This document shows positions 1 to 6,747 of a stretch of 6,747 bases of DNA, one piece after another. This DNA comes from Oscillospiraceae bacterium (lineage in GTDB: Bacteria; Bacillota_A; Clostridia; Oscillospirales; Oscillospiraceae), in contig CADAPN010000137.1 of assembly GCA_902789835.1 (NCBI GenBank), positions 1 through 6,747 of the forward strand, in the 5' to 3' direction. Position 1 is the stretch's first letter; every line of letters starts with the position of its first letter. The position numbers were made by a program, and so were the translations under genes. The notes under the pieces were generated by a model. It had not been told where the DNA came from. It worked only from the letters and a program-made list of their open reading frames with translations, and searched no databases.

Positions 1-245
1 CTGCCAAGAGGGATCTGAAGTCCAAGGAGCTGCGTGCGAAGAATCGCGCGGAAAAGACCGCTCTGAAGACCACAATGAAAAAGTTCGAGGCAGCTGTGAT
101 CGAGGGTAATAAGGAAGCAGCCGCCGATGCCTATAAAGTTGCTGTTAAGACTGTTGACCGTGCTGCCGGCAAGGGCCTGCTGCACAAGAACAATGCGGCA
201 CGTAAAAAGTCCGCGATGGCCGGTAAGCTCAACGGCCTGAACTGA
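1..245 (+). CDS. rpsT: 30S ribosomal protein S20, 3' part (5' end outside window)
   Basis: This is the C-terminal part of S20, which binds 16S rRNA early in assembly of the small ribosomal subunit. The frame is open from the window edge (first whole codon at 3) to TGA at 243-245, giving about 80 visible residues of a protein usually near 87. The sequence is rich in Lys, Arg and Ala and helical. It carries the family's C-terminal signature, a GKGLLHKNNAARKKS stretch at about residues 56-70 of the visible part, matching the KGIIHKNKAARHKS region of the E. coli protein as I recall it. Codons such as GCT, GTT and CGT are used more than in the downstream genes, as expected for a highly expressed ribosomal gene. 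A hairpin terminator follows 22 nt after the stop. The start codon and promoter are not in the window. Confidence 0.95.
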   Translation, partial: AKRDLKSKELRAKNRAEKTALKTTMKKFEAAVIEGNKEAAADAYKVAVKTVDRAAGKGLLHKNNAARKKSAMAGKLNGLN

Positions 246-267
246 GAACATTCTTGATGAGATGACG

Positions 268-302
268 AAGGGGCGCAATCTTTGCGTCCCTTGGGCTTTT
301 TT
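268..302 (+). terminator. Rho-independent terminator after rpsT
   Basis: An 11-bp stem (arms 268-278 and 282-292, one G-T wobble) closes a 3-nt TCT loop. After GGGC comes a run of six T at 297-302. The position just after rpsT fits its terminator. The T-run ends one base before the SD of the next gene, so any read-through transcript goes straight into the lipid kinase. Confidence 0.75.
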
Positions 303-317
303 GGAGGCAAATTCGAG

Positions 318-1181
318 ATGAAAAAGCTGATGCTCATTGTCAATCCGGTTGCCGGGCGAGGAGGCTTTAAGACGCTGTTCGGCGAGGCCATGCTGACGCT
401 GGCCAACGGCGGTTTGCAGCCGGACCTCTATTTTACGCAAAACCGCGGCGACGCGACTGACTTTGCGGCAAACCATGCGGCCGAATATGACGTGGTTGCC
501 TGTATCGGCGGCGACGGAACCCTGAGCGAGGTTCTGGCCGGCCTGATGCAGATCAAGAATCCGCCTCCCGTGGGCTATTTTCCGATGGGGACGGCGAACG
601 ACGTTGCCACGACCCTGGGTCTGCCCAAAAACGATACCATCGGCGCAGCAAAGCGCCTCCTGAGCGGGTCACCCCATCCCTTTGATGTGGGCGGTTTCGG
701 AGATCATGAATATTTTGCCTATATCGCGGCCTTCGGCGCCTTTACCGAAGTGAGCTATGCCACACCCCAGGACCAGAAGCGCGCCCTCGGCCATCTTGCC
801 TATGTGCTGCAGGGGGCGGCACAGCTCGGAAAAATCGAGAAGATTCCCACCCGGATTGAATATGATGACGGCGTATATGAAGGTGACCTGGTCTACGGCA
901 GCATGTCCAATTCGACTTCCGTGGCCGGGATCGTCCATCTCCGGGAAGAGATGGTGAGCCTCGGCGACGGCATGAGCGAGCTGGTGCTGGTCCGTGACCC
1001 CGGAACCATCGACGCCTACGGAGAGCTGGCAGCCGCGGTCTATCTGACCATTCTGCACACCAAACGTGCAAAATTTATATTTGAAAAACCTATCGCCTGG
1101 ACCAGGGACGGAGAAGCCGGCGGAGAGCACCGGGAAATCGAACTGTGCAACTACCACAGCCCTGTTCAGCTGATTTTTTAA
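318..1181 (+). CDS. Diacylglycerol kinase-family lipid kinase (YegS/DgkB-like)
   Basis: This 287-residue protein probably transfers phosphate from ATP to a lipid such as diacylglycerol, recycling it into phospholipid synthesis at the inner face of the membrane. The N-terminus has the family's nucleotide-binding start, LIVNPVAGRGG (residues 6-16). The GGDGT motif is at 64-68 and the PMGTANDVA motif at 89-97. Length and motif order fit the DAGK catalytic-domain family (PF00781), which lacks membrane spans. ATG 318 is preferred because TGGAGG (302-307) lies 10 nt upstream. The frame also extends back to a TTG at 282, but that codon is inside the rpsT terminator stem and has no SD. asnS follows after 15 nt, so the two are probably co-transcribed. 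The exact lipid substrate (diacylglycerol, undecaprenol, sphingoid base) cannot be told from motifs, so no symbol is given. Confidence 0.9.
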   Translation: MKKLMLIVNPVAGRGGFKTLFGEAMLTLANGGLQPDLYFTQNRGDATDFAANHAAEYDVVACIGGDGTLSEVLAGLMQIKNPPPVGYFPMGTANDVATTLGLPKNDTIGAAKRLLSGSPHPFDVGGFGDHEYFAYIAAFGAFTEVSYATPQDQKRALGHLAYVLQGAAQLGKIEKIPTRIEYDDGVYEGDLVYGSMSNSTSVAGIVHLREEMVSLGDGMSELVLVRDPGTIDAYGELAAAVYLTILHTKRAKFIFEKPIAWTRDGEAGGEHREIELCNYHSPVQLIF

Positions 1182-1196
1182 AGGAGACGATGCTCT

Positions 1197-2555
<1,359 letters not shown>

Positions 2556-2584
2556 TCCCGATTTCCACAGAACAGATCCAAAAT

Positions 2585-2600
2585 TGTTTCACGTGAAACA
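2585..2600. other. parS centromere site (ParB/Spo0J binding site)
   Basis: The 16 bases TGTTTCACGTGAAACA are a perfect palindrome and match the bacterial chromosomal parS consensus TGTTNCACGTGAAACA. The symmetry extends two bases on each side to a 20-bp palindrome (2583-2602). ParB binds such sites, spreads along the DNA and works with ParA and SMC in origin segregation. The site lies 29 nt past the asnS stop and before the asnS terminator, so it is probably transcribed as part of the asnS 3' untranslated region. No parA or parB gene is in the window. parS sites usually cluster near the origin, which suggests an origin-proximal location. Confidence 0.88.
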
Positions 2601-2606
2601 ATCATC

Positions 2607-2641
2607 AAAAGAGGCTGCCTCCGAACGAGACAGCCTCTTTT
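2607..2641 (+). terminator. Terminator after asnS
   Basis: AAAAGAGGCTG (2607-2617) is perfectly complementary to CAGCCTCTTTT (2631-2641). This gives an 11-bp stem with a 13-nt interior, in which CTC and GAG can pair further. The A-run on the left and T-run on the right are part of the stem, so it could act in either direction. The T-run is only four bases long. It most likely ends the kinase-asnS transcript and insulates the next gene. Confidence 0.75.
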
Positions 2642-2660
2642 CCAAGACAGGGGGCCCTGC

Positions 2661-2683
2661 ATGAAAAAAAAACCAATCTGATT
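2661..2683 (+). other. Out-of-frame natural start with A9 run for the glycosidase gene
   Basis: AGGGGG (2649-2654) lies 6 nt before ATG 2661, a well-placed start. The ATG is followed by nine A (2664-2672), and its frame reads M-K-K-K-P-I and stops at TGA 2679-2681. With ten A, or after a -1 ribosomal shift on the run, it would continue as MKKKTNLILFPILIVLLLM straight into the long frame below. That would be a typical positively charged N-terminus followed by a membrane helix. The start therefore looks real, and either the run is one base short (mutation, phase variation or sequencing error) or slippage restores the frame. Confidence 0.7.
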
Positions 2684-3823
2684 TTGTTTCCGATCCTGAT
2701 TGTTCTGCTCCTGATGCTGGCCTTTGTGGTGAGCCGGAATCTGCGTCTGAGCCGGATGATGGAGACGGCCGCGGGCGCCGCAGCGGAACCGGTGCCGGAA
2801 GCTTCCGCCGCACCGGAAGTCACGCCGACTCCCACACCGACCCCGACCCCGACCCCGACCCCGGAACCGGTGTATGTCCAGACCATCCAGGAAAACGCGC
2901 TCTGGGGAATGATTCCGGACCCGGAGGGGTATCATGAGAGCATGGACGCATCCGATCTGAGCAGTTTTCTGCGCCTGGAAGAGGTCCAGGAGCTGATCGG
3001 AGACAAGACGCTTCTCTGGAATCCGGAGATTGTCCGCTATCCCGATACGCCGGTCCGCTGGTATTTCGACGAGACCATCCTCTGCATTGTCTGGCAGGAG
3101 GTGGAGGCGCAGGCGGTCGGAACCTTCTCGGAGGTTATCATCGCCGACGGATCCCAGCTGCGGCGCAAAATCTCCGCGGATGAGCTCTGGAGCTTTGCCT
3201 TCAAGACCACCAGCCAGTTTGCCGCGGAAGCCAACGCGGTGCTGGCCTTCGGCGGGGATTTCTATTATCACGGCCGCGCCTGCGGCATCGGAATCTACCA
3301 GAGAGAGTTTTATCGTTTTGATCCGAAGACCTGCGACACCTGCTACATCACCTCGGACGGCGACATGCTCTTTTCTTACCGGAACCAGTTTACCGACCAG
3401 GCCCAGGCGGAGCAGTTTGCTGCGGAGAACGACGTGCTGTTTTCCCTGGTCTTCGGACCGGTACTGATCGACGAGGGCAGGGACGTCACGCCGGAACAGT
3501 ATCCCTGGGGCGAGGTCACCGACACCTACGCCCGGGCGGCGCTGGGGCTGCTGGAGCGGCATCACTATCTCACCATGAACATCAACTGTGCCCAGCCGGG
3601 AACGGAGTACTATAACCTGGCGACACTGCGCCAGGAAGCGGACGCCATGCTGAAGCGCGGCTGCTGGAAAGCCTATGCCCTGGACGGCGGCCAGACCGCC
3701 ACCACCGTCTTCGGCGGACAGCTCATAAACCCCGTTCAGTTCGGACAGGAAAAGGAAATCAGTGATATCATCTACTTTGCCTCCGCCCACGGCGGGGACC
3801 TGAAAGAAATCGAAACGGAATGA
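2684..3823 (+). CDS. Membrane-anchored NAGPA-type phosphodiester glycosidase
   Basis: The open frame has 379 residues from a TTG codon at 2684; with the frameshifted ATG 2661 it would be 387. An N-terminal hydrophobic segment (about residues 1-17) is probably an uncleaved signal anchor. A Pro/Ala/Thr-rich linker with seven Thr-Pro pairs (encoded at 2822-2863) follows, and an extracellular domain fills the rest. This domain resembles the phosphodiester glycosidase family named after human NAGPA, the uncovering enzyme (PF09992). Matching marks are FGGDFY (189-194) in place of the usual NGGFF, YARAALG (282-288) in place of RTAIG, and a LDGG motif (333-336) near the end. Bacterial members are thought to act on sugar phosphodiesters in surface polymers; the substrate here is unknown. 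TTG 2684 has no SD and would drop the positive residues before the helix, so it is a poor start. No terminator is seen after the stop. Confidence 0.75.
   Translation: MFPILIVLLLMLAFVVSRNLRLSRMMETAAGAAAEPVPEASAAPEVTPTPTPTPTPTPTPEPVYVQTIQENALWGMIPDPEGYHESMDASDLSSFLRLEEVQELIGDKTLLWNPEIVRYPDTPVRWYFDETILCIVWQEVEAQAVGTFSEVIIADGSQLRRKISADELWSFAFKTTSQFAAEANAVLAFGGDFYYHGRACGIGIYQREFYRFDPKTCDTCYITSDGDMLFSYRNQFTDQAQAEQFAAENDVLFSLVFGPVLIDEGRDVTPEQYPWGEVTDTYARAALGLLERHHYLTMNINCAQPGTEYYNLATLRQEADAMLKRGCWKAYALDGGQTATTVFGGQLINPVQFGQEKEISDIIYFASAHGGDLKEIETE
2822..2863 (+). repeat. Thr-Pro linker repeat with ACCCCG hexanucleotide units
   Basis: Seven Thr-Pro codon pairs form an extended linker between the membrane anchor and the glycosidase domain. 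The last four pairs (2840-2863) are identical ACCCCG hexamers, while the earlier pairs use varied codons. Gain or loss of a hexamer would keep the frame and only change linker length. Confidence 0.8.
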
Positions 3824-3831
3824 AAAATGTC

Positions 3832-3858
3832 TTGTTTTTTTCCCGACTCTCCTATAAA
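3832..3858 (+). promoter_or_regulatory. Possible sigma-A promoter for the HIRAN-like gene
   Basis: TTGTTT (3832-3837) and TATAAA (3853-3858) resemble -35 and -10 boxes in the only clearly AT-rich stretch of this intergenic gap. The spacing is 15 nt, shorter than the preferred 17, so this is a weak call. It would start transcription about 30 nt before ATG 3898. Confidence 0.35.
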
Positions 3859-3897
3859 CTGTCAGCAGAGGAATAAACGGAAAACGGTGGTGATGGG

Positions 3898-4488
3898 ATG
3901 AGAATTCTCGGCGCGGTGATCATTGCGGCAGGCCTGCTTCTCTTTGCACAGTTTCAATATCTGCCTGCCCTGATCTGCATCGTCATCGGCGCGGTCTTCA
4001 TGGGAAAACCGCGGGCGCCGAAGCCTGAGGAGGCGGATGAGGAAGCGGACGGGAAGACAGACAGCGAGCTGGTCCGCGTAGACGCGCCGCTGACGAAGGT
4101 GCGCAGTATGAGCGGTGACCACCGAAGGCTTGCCTTCCCTGTGGACGGTGTCATGAAGAACAACGACGATGGCTCCTCCCGCCAGGATGCCCTCCGCAAG
4201 CTCTGCGAAGGGGAAGACATGATGGTGGTGGAAGTCTGGTTTGACGACTACCTCTTCGGCGGAAAGCTGAACATCCGGGTCATGACCGATCAGGGCTGTG
4301 TGGGAGAGATCCGCCCGAAGGATGTGGCCACGGTCCGGTCCTATTTCGGCAAGGCGGTCCGCATGATCTACCTTGAGATTGCCAAAGCGGAGGGAGCGGC
4401 CGGAGCGGAGGAATACCATGCCGATGTTGTCATCATCGAAGAAACAGAGAAAAACAGACCCAGCGTTGAAGAAAGAGAAAACAGCTGA
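3898..4488 (+). CDS. Small membrane protein with HIRAN-like cytoplasmic domain
   Basis: This protein has 196 residues. Two hydrophobic helices lie at about 3-17 and 21-36, with Arg2 before them and Lys37, Arg39 and Lys42 after them. By the positive-inside rule both ends should be in the cytoplasm. A charged acidic linker (about 43-56, EEADEEADGK) follows, then a soluble domain at about 78-162. That domain has the order FPVDGV, NNDDGSSRQDAL (88-99), beta-strand-like VVEVWFDDYLFGGKLNIRV (110-128) and GEIRPKDV (136-143). This resembles HIRAN domains (V-x-GV, an N-D-G-x-SRQ-x-x-L turn, then G-x-IP), which in HLTF bind DNA 3' ends. The match is from memory of the pattern, and the fold assignment is an inference. 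ATG 3898 has only a weak GGTGG site (3886-3890). The LRR gene follows after 27 nt, probably in one operon. Function unknown. Confidence 0.8.
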   Translation: MRILGAVIIAAGLLLFAQFQYLPALICIVIGAVFMGKPRAPKPEEADEEADGKTDSELVRVDAPLTKVRSMSGDHRRLAFPVDGVMKNNDDGSSRQDALRKLCEGEDMMVVEVWFDDYLFGGKLNIRVMTDQGCVGEIRPKDVATVRSYFGKAVRMIYLEIAKAEGAAGAEEYHADVVIIEETEKNRPSVEERENS

Positions 4489-4515
4489 TCACATGTCATA
4501 GAGGAGGAGCATATC

Positions 4516-5763
4516 ATGAAGACAGAAACTTATCGCAGCCTGCTGAGCATCACCTTCTGCGTCCTGCTGCTTTTTCTGCTGCCGGCGAGCCTTGCCTTTG
4601 CAGAGGAAAACAGCGAAAGCGCAGCATTCCCTTTTCAGATCGATGACCATGGAATCATGACCCTGGAAGGAAGCGGTCCGCTGGATGCCGAGGCCTTCGC
4701 CGAACTGAATGAAGATGCAAGGCTCTCCGTGCTGGCGGTCTCGGTTCCGGAAGGCGTGACGGAGATCGGCGACGGGGCTTTCTCAAATTTTCGGAATCTG
4801 CAGGGGGTCGTCCTGCCTGACAGCGTCGAGCGCATCGGGGCGAAGGCCTTTCAAAACTGTGAAAGCCTGAGCAGCCTGACCCTTCCGACCGCTCTGCGGG
4901 AGCTGGAGGCGGATGCCTTCGAAGGCTGCGGTGCGCTGAAAGCGGTGTACCGCTGGTGTGATTCCGGCATCAAAGCGTCCCTGCTTCCGGAAGGAATGAA
5001 TCTGAAGATCATGCACCGTCCGAACTTGGTCTATGCCAATTACGCCTGGAGCGCGGACGGTACATCCTGCGTCGCCTCGGCGCCCTGCGTCCATCACACG
5101 CACGGTCCGATCAATGAGACGGTCAGGACCGATGTCCTGGTCATAAAGGAACCGACCTGTGAAGAGAAGGGGAACGTGGAGGCCGCCGCCGTGTTTTTGA
5201 ATCCCGGCTTTGGCATCCGGACCCAGGCGGTGACGCTGCCTGCAAGCCACAAGCTGATCCATCATGCCGCGACCGCCGCCGACTGTGAAAACGGCGCGGT
5301 GCAGGAGTACTGGGAGTGCGACCTCTGCGGCAGCCTCTTCGGCAATTCCTCCGCCAAATGGAGCCTGAGCGCGCCCGCGGTCGGAAAGCCTCTCGGCCAC
5401 AACTATGCCTTCAGCGACTATGCCGAACGGCCGACCTGCCAGGACGACGGCCTGGCGCGGTATGTCTGCACCCGCTGCGGAGACGAGAAGACCGAGGCGG
5501 TTCTTGCTTCCCCGCGGTATCATGTCTATGACTTTGAGCATCAGGACGGCGCGTGGAAATCCACCTGTTCCCAGCACGGCGGCGTCATCTATCACTGCAC
5601 GGTCTGCGGCGCAAAAACGGTGGTTGAGCTTCCCCTTCTGGACCACGAGTGGGGTGACTGGGTGGTGGAGAAGGAAGCCACCAAAGACGCACCAGGGCTG
5701 ATGGTCGTGAAATGCATGCACTGTGACGCCAGGGTTCACGCCGAGATCCCGAAGAAGAAATAA
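4516..5763 (+). CDS. Secreted BspA-like LRR protein with Cys-x-x-Cys repeats
   Basis: This protein has 415 residues, and a strong AGGAGG (4502-4507) lies 8 nt before the ATG. A Sec signal peptide covers residues 1-29 (hydrophobic core LLLFLLP, likely cut after AFA). About three leucine-rich repeats of the BspA/LRR_5 type lie at 71-141, each with the pattern LP-x-x-V-x-x-I-G-x-x-AF-x-x-C-x-x-L. The C-terminal half holds Cys units with a head such as PTCQDDG and, 9-10 residues later, a CxxC pair: C257/C268-C271, C308/C318-C321, C351/C361-C364. A final unit keeps only C400-C403. An orphan head (C215) comes first. Such CxxC modules are frequent in clostridial surface proteins, and the pairs could bind metal or form disulfides. 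It ends in KKK with no LPxTG or transmembrane anchor, so it is probably released or held by charge. A role in adhesion or binding is plausible but not shown. Confidence 0.9.
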   Translation: MKTETYRSLLSITFCVLLLFLLPASLAFAEENSESAAFPFQIDDHGIMTLEGSGPLDAEAFAELNEDARLSVLAVSVPEGVTEIGDGAFSNFRNLQGVVLPDSVERIGAKAFQNCESLSSLTLPTALRELEADAFEGCGALKAVYRWCDSGIKASLLPEGMNLKIMHRPNLVYANYAWSADGTSCVASAPCVHHTHGPINETVRTDVLVIKEPTCEEKGNVEAAAVFLNPGFGIRTQAVTLPASHKLIHHAATAADCENGAVQEYWECDLCGSLFGNSSAKWSLSAPAVGKPLGHNYAFSDYAERPTCQDDGLARYVCTRCGDEKTEAVLASPRYHVYDFEHQDGAWKSTCSQHGGVIYHCTVCGAKTVVELPLLDHEWGDWVVEKEATKDAPGLMVVKCMHCDARVHAEIPKKK

Positions 5764-5824
5764 CAGAGAAAAGAAAGCCCCCTGACGGAGAATAGAAAAC
5801 TCTGCGCATAACAGAAGAAAACAG

Positions 5825-5868
5825 ACAGCGGGAACCCGGAGAAGGTGCTTTCTCCGGGTTCTCGCTGT
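5825..5868. terminator. Bidirectional terminator between convergent genes
   Basis: A 19-bp stem (arms 5825-5843 and 5850-5868, one G-T wobble) closes a 6-nt GGTGCT loop. On the plus strand it is followed by G and TTT; on the minus strand by CTGTTTTCTTCT. The T-run is better on the minus side. Placed between the LRR gene stop (5763) and the ABC gene stop (5886), it probably ends both transcripts. The rest of the 122-nt gap is A-rich and shows nothing else. Confidence 0.85.
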
Positions 5869-5885
5869 GTTTCCGCCCGCGGTTC

Positions 5886-6747
5886 TTATCCGAGGGCATC
5901 CAGGGTGATCTCGTCTTCATACTGGCGGGTATAGAGCCTCCAGTAGCCCCCGCGCGCCGCCATGAGCTGCTCATGGATGCCCTGTTCGACGATGCGGCCG
6001 TCCTCCATGTGCAGGATCCAGTCGGCGTTTCGGACGGTGGAGAGCCGGTGGGCAATCACCACCGAGGTCCTGCCGCGAATGACGGTGTCGATGGCGCTCT
6101 GGATCTTCTGCTCGGTGATGGTGTCGACCGAGGCTGTGGCCTCGTCCAGAATCAGAATCCGGGGATCACAGAGAATGGCGCGGGCAAAGCACAGAAGCTG
6201 CTTTTCACCGGTGGAGAGAAGGTCCCCGCCCTCCCCCACGTCGGTGTCCAGGCCTTGTTCCAGCCGGTCCACAAAGTCCTTGGCCGAGACCAGTTCCAGC
6301 GCCCGGTCAATCTGCTCCGGGGTGGCTTCCGGGTTCCCGTAGAGCAGATTCTCCCGGATGGTTCCGGAGAAGAGCTGCGGCGCCTGGAGAACATAGCCGA
6401 TCGAGGAGTGCAGCCAGAGCTGGGAGCGCTCGCGGGCGTCCCGCCCGTCGATCAGGACGCGGCCATGGGTGGGCTCATAGAAGCGGCAGATCAGATTGGC
6501 GAGGGTGGACTTCCCTGCCCCGGTCTCTCCGACGATGGCAAGGCAGGTCCCGAAGGGAATTTTCAGATTAAAATGCTCCAGCACGGTCTCTTCCCCGTCG
6601 GGATAGCGGAAGCTGACGTCCTCAAACTCGATGTCGCCGACGAGCGTTTCCCAGTTTTCGCGCCTGGGATGGAACGCGTCGCCGTAGCGGTCCAGCACCT
6701 CCGGACGGTCCAGCACCTCCGGCTTCGTATCGAGAAGCGTACAGAGG
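5886..6747 (-). CDS. ABC exporter half-transporter, nucleotide-binding domain (5' end outside window)
   Basis: The minus-strand frame is open from the window edge to TAA at 5886-5888, giving 286 visible residues. It is the C-terminal ATPase domain of an MsbA/LmrA-type exporter that uses ATP to drive substrates across the membrane; the N-terminal membrane domain lies beyond 6747. Motifs in order: Walker A GETGAGKST (6504-6530), Q-loop Gln in YVLQAPQLFSGTIRENL, signature LSTGE (6204-6218) where LSGGQ is usual, Walker B ILILDE with the catalytic Glu, D-loop SVDT, and the switch His in VIAHRLSTV. The ATP site motifs are complete, so it should be active. LSxGE signatures are common in one group of paired exporters, so a partner half-transporter gene may lie upstream. 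The GTG codon at 6716 is only an internal Val: the frame reads on through LLDTKPE in the linker between the two domains. Substrate unknown. Confidence 0.93.
   Translation of the reverse strand, partial: LCTLLDTKPEVLDRPEVLDRYGDAFHPRRENWETLVGDIEFEDVSFRYPDGEETVLEHFNLKIPFGTCLAIVGETGAGKSTLANLICRFYEPTHGRVLIDGRDARERSQLWLHSSIGYVLQAPQLFSGTIRENLLYGNPEATPEQIDRALELVSAKDFVDRLEQGLDTDVGEGGDLLSTGEKQLLCFARAILCDPRILILDEATASVDTITEQKIQSAIDTVIRGRTSVVIAHRLSTVRNADWILHMEDGRIVEQGIHEQLMAARGGYWRLYTRQYEDEITLDALG
6688..6722. repeat. Tandem 18-bp duplication in the ABC transporter linker
   Basis: The 17 bases CGGTCCAGCACCTCCGG occur at 6688-6704 and again at 6706-6722, a period of 18. On the minus strand this encodes PEVLDR twice in a row, in the linker between the membrane and ATPase domains. 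It keeps the frame and adds six residues. Confidence 0.85.

Noticed and set aside
246..317. Possible T-box or other riboswitch leader for the kinase-asnS operon
   Set aside because: The gap is only 72 nt and is filled by the terminator hairpin and SD. The gap before asnS itself is 15 nt. Neither can hold a T-box.
282..317. TTG 282 as an upstream start of the lipid kinase
   Set aside because: It lies inside the terminator stem and has no SD, whereas ATG 318 has a good one and starts at the expected family N-terminus.
2561..2569. ATTTCCACA, resembling a DnaA box (TTATCCACA), near the parS site
   Set aside because: It has two mismatches to the consensus and is single, so it is not evidence of an origin.
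2684..5763. A single envelope defence or surface system made of the glycosidase, HIRAN-like and LRR proteins
   Set aside because: Only adjacency supports it. The glycosidase seems separated by a promoter, and no known system has this set, so it is not claimed.

Overview
The window looks like a chromosomal segment from a GC-rich Bacillota (Clostridia-type) bacterium. The reasons are strong AGGAGG-type ribosome binding sites, hairpin terminators, a clostridial-type AsnRS, a secreted BspA-like leucine-rich-repeat protein with Cys-x-x-Cys repeats, and an exporter-type ABC half-transporter. I cannot name the genus from sequence alone. Most of it is ordinary housekeeping and cell-envelope DNA. No prophage, transposon, CRISPR array or tRNA was seen.

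Layout. At 1-245 is the 3' part of rpsT (ribosomal protein S20), ending in a hairpin terminator at 268-302. One base later begins the Shine-Dalgarno of a diacylglycerol-kinase-family lipid kinase (318-1181), followed after 15 nt by asnS (1197-2555). Between the asnS stop and its terminator (2607-2641) lies a perfect 20-bp palindrome (2583-2602) that contains the 16-bp ParB-binding centromere site parS (2585-2600). This suggests the segment is in the origin-proximal part of the chromosome. Next is an envelope-anchored NAGPA-type phosphodiester glycosidase (open frame 2684-3823). Its natural start, ATG 2661 with a good SD, is out of frame because of an A9 run directly after the ATG. After a possible promoter come a small membrane-anchored protein with a HIRAN-like domain (3898-4488) and, 27 nt later, a secreted LRR/Cys-repeat protein (4516-5763). 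A strong two-way hairpin (5825-5868) separates these from a convergent ABC transporter gene on the minus strand (5886 to the window end, N-terminal membrane domain outside).

How they relate. rpsT, the lipid kinase and asnS run in one direction with almost no room for separate promoters, so the kinase-asnS pair may depend on read-through of the rpsT terminator or on a promoter inside rpsT. The HIRAN-like protein and LRR protein look like a two-gene operon. The glycosidase, the HIRAN-like protein, the LRR protein and the ABC exporter are all membrane or surface proteins, but nothing shows that they form one system. The points most worth a second look are parS, the A9 start-site frameshift and the membrane-bound HIRAN-like protein.
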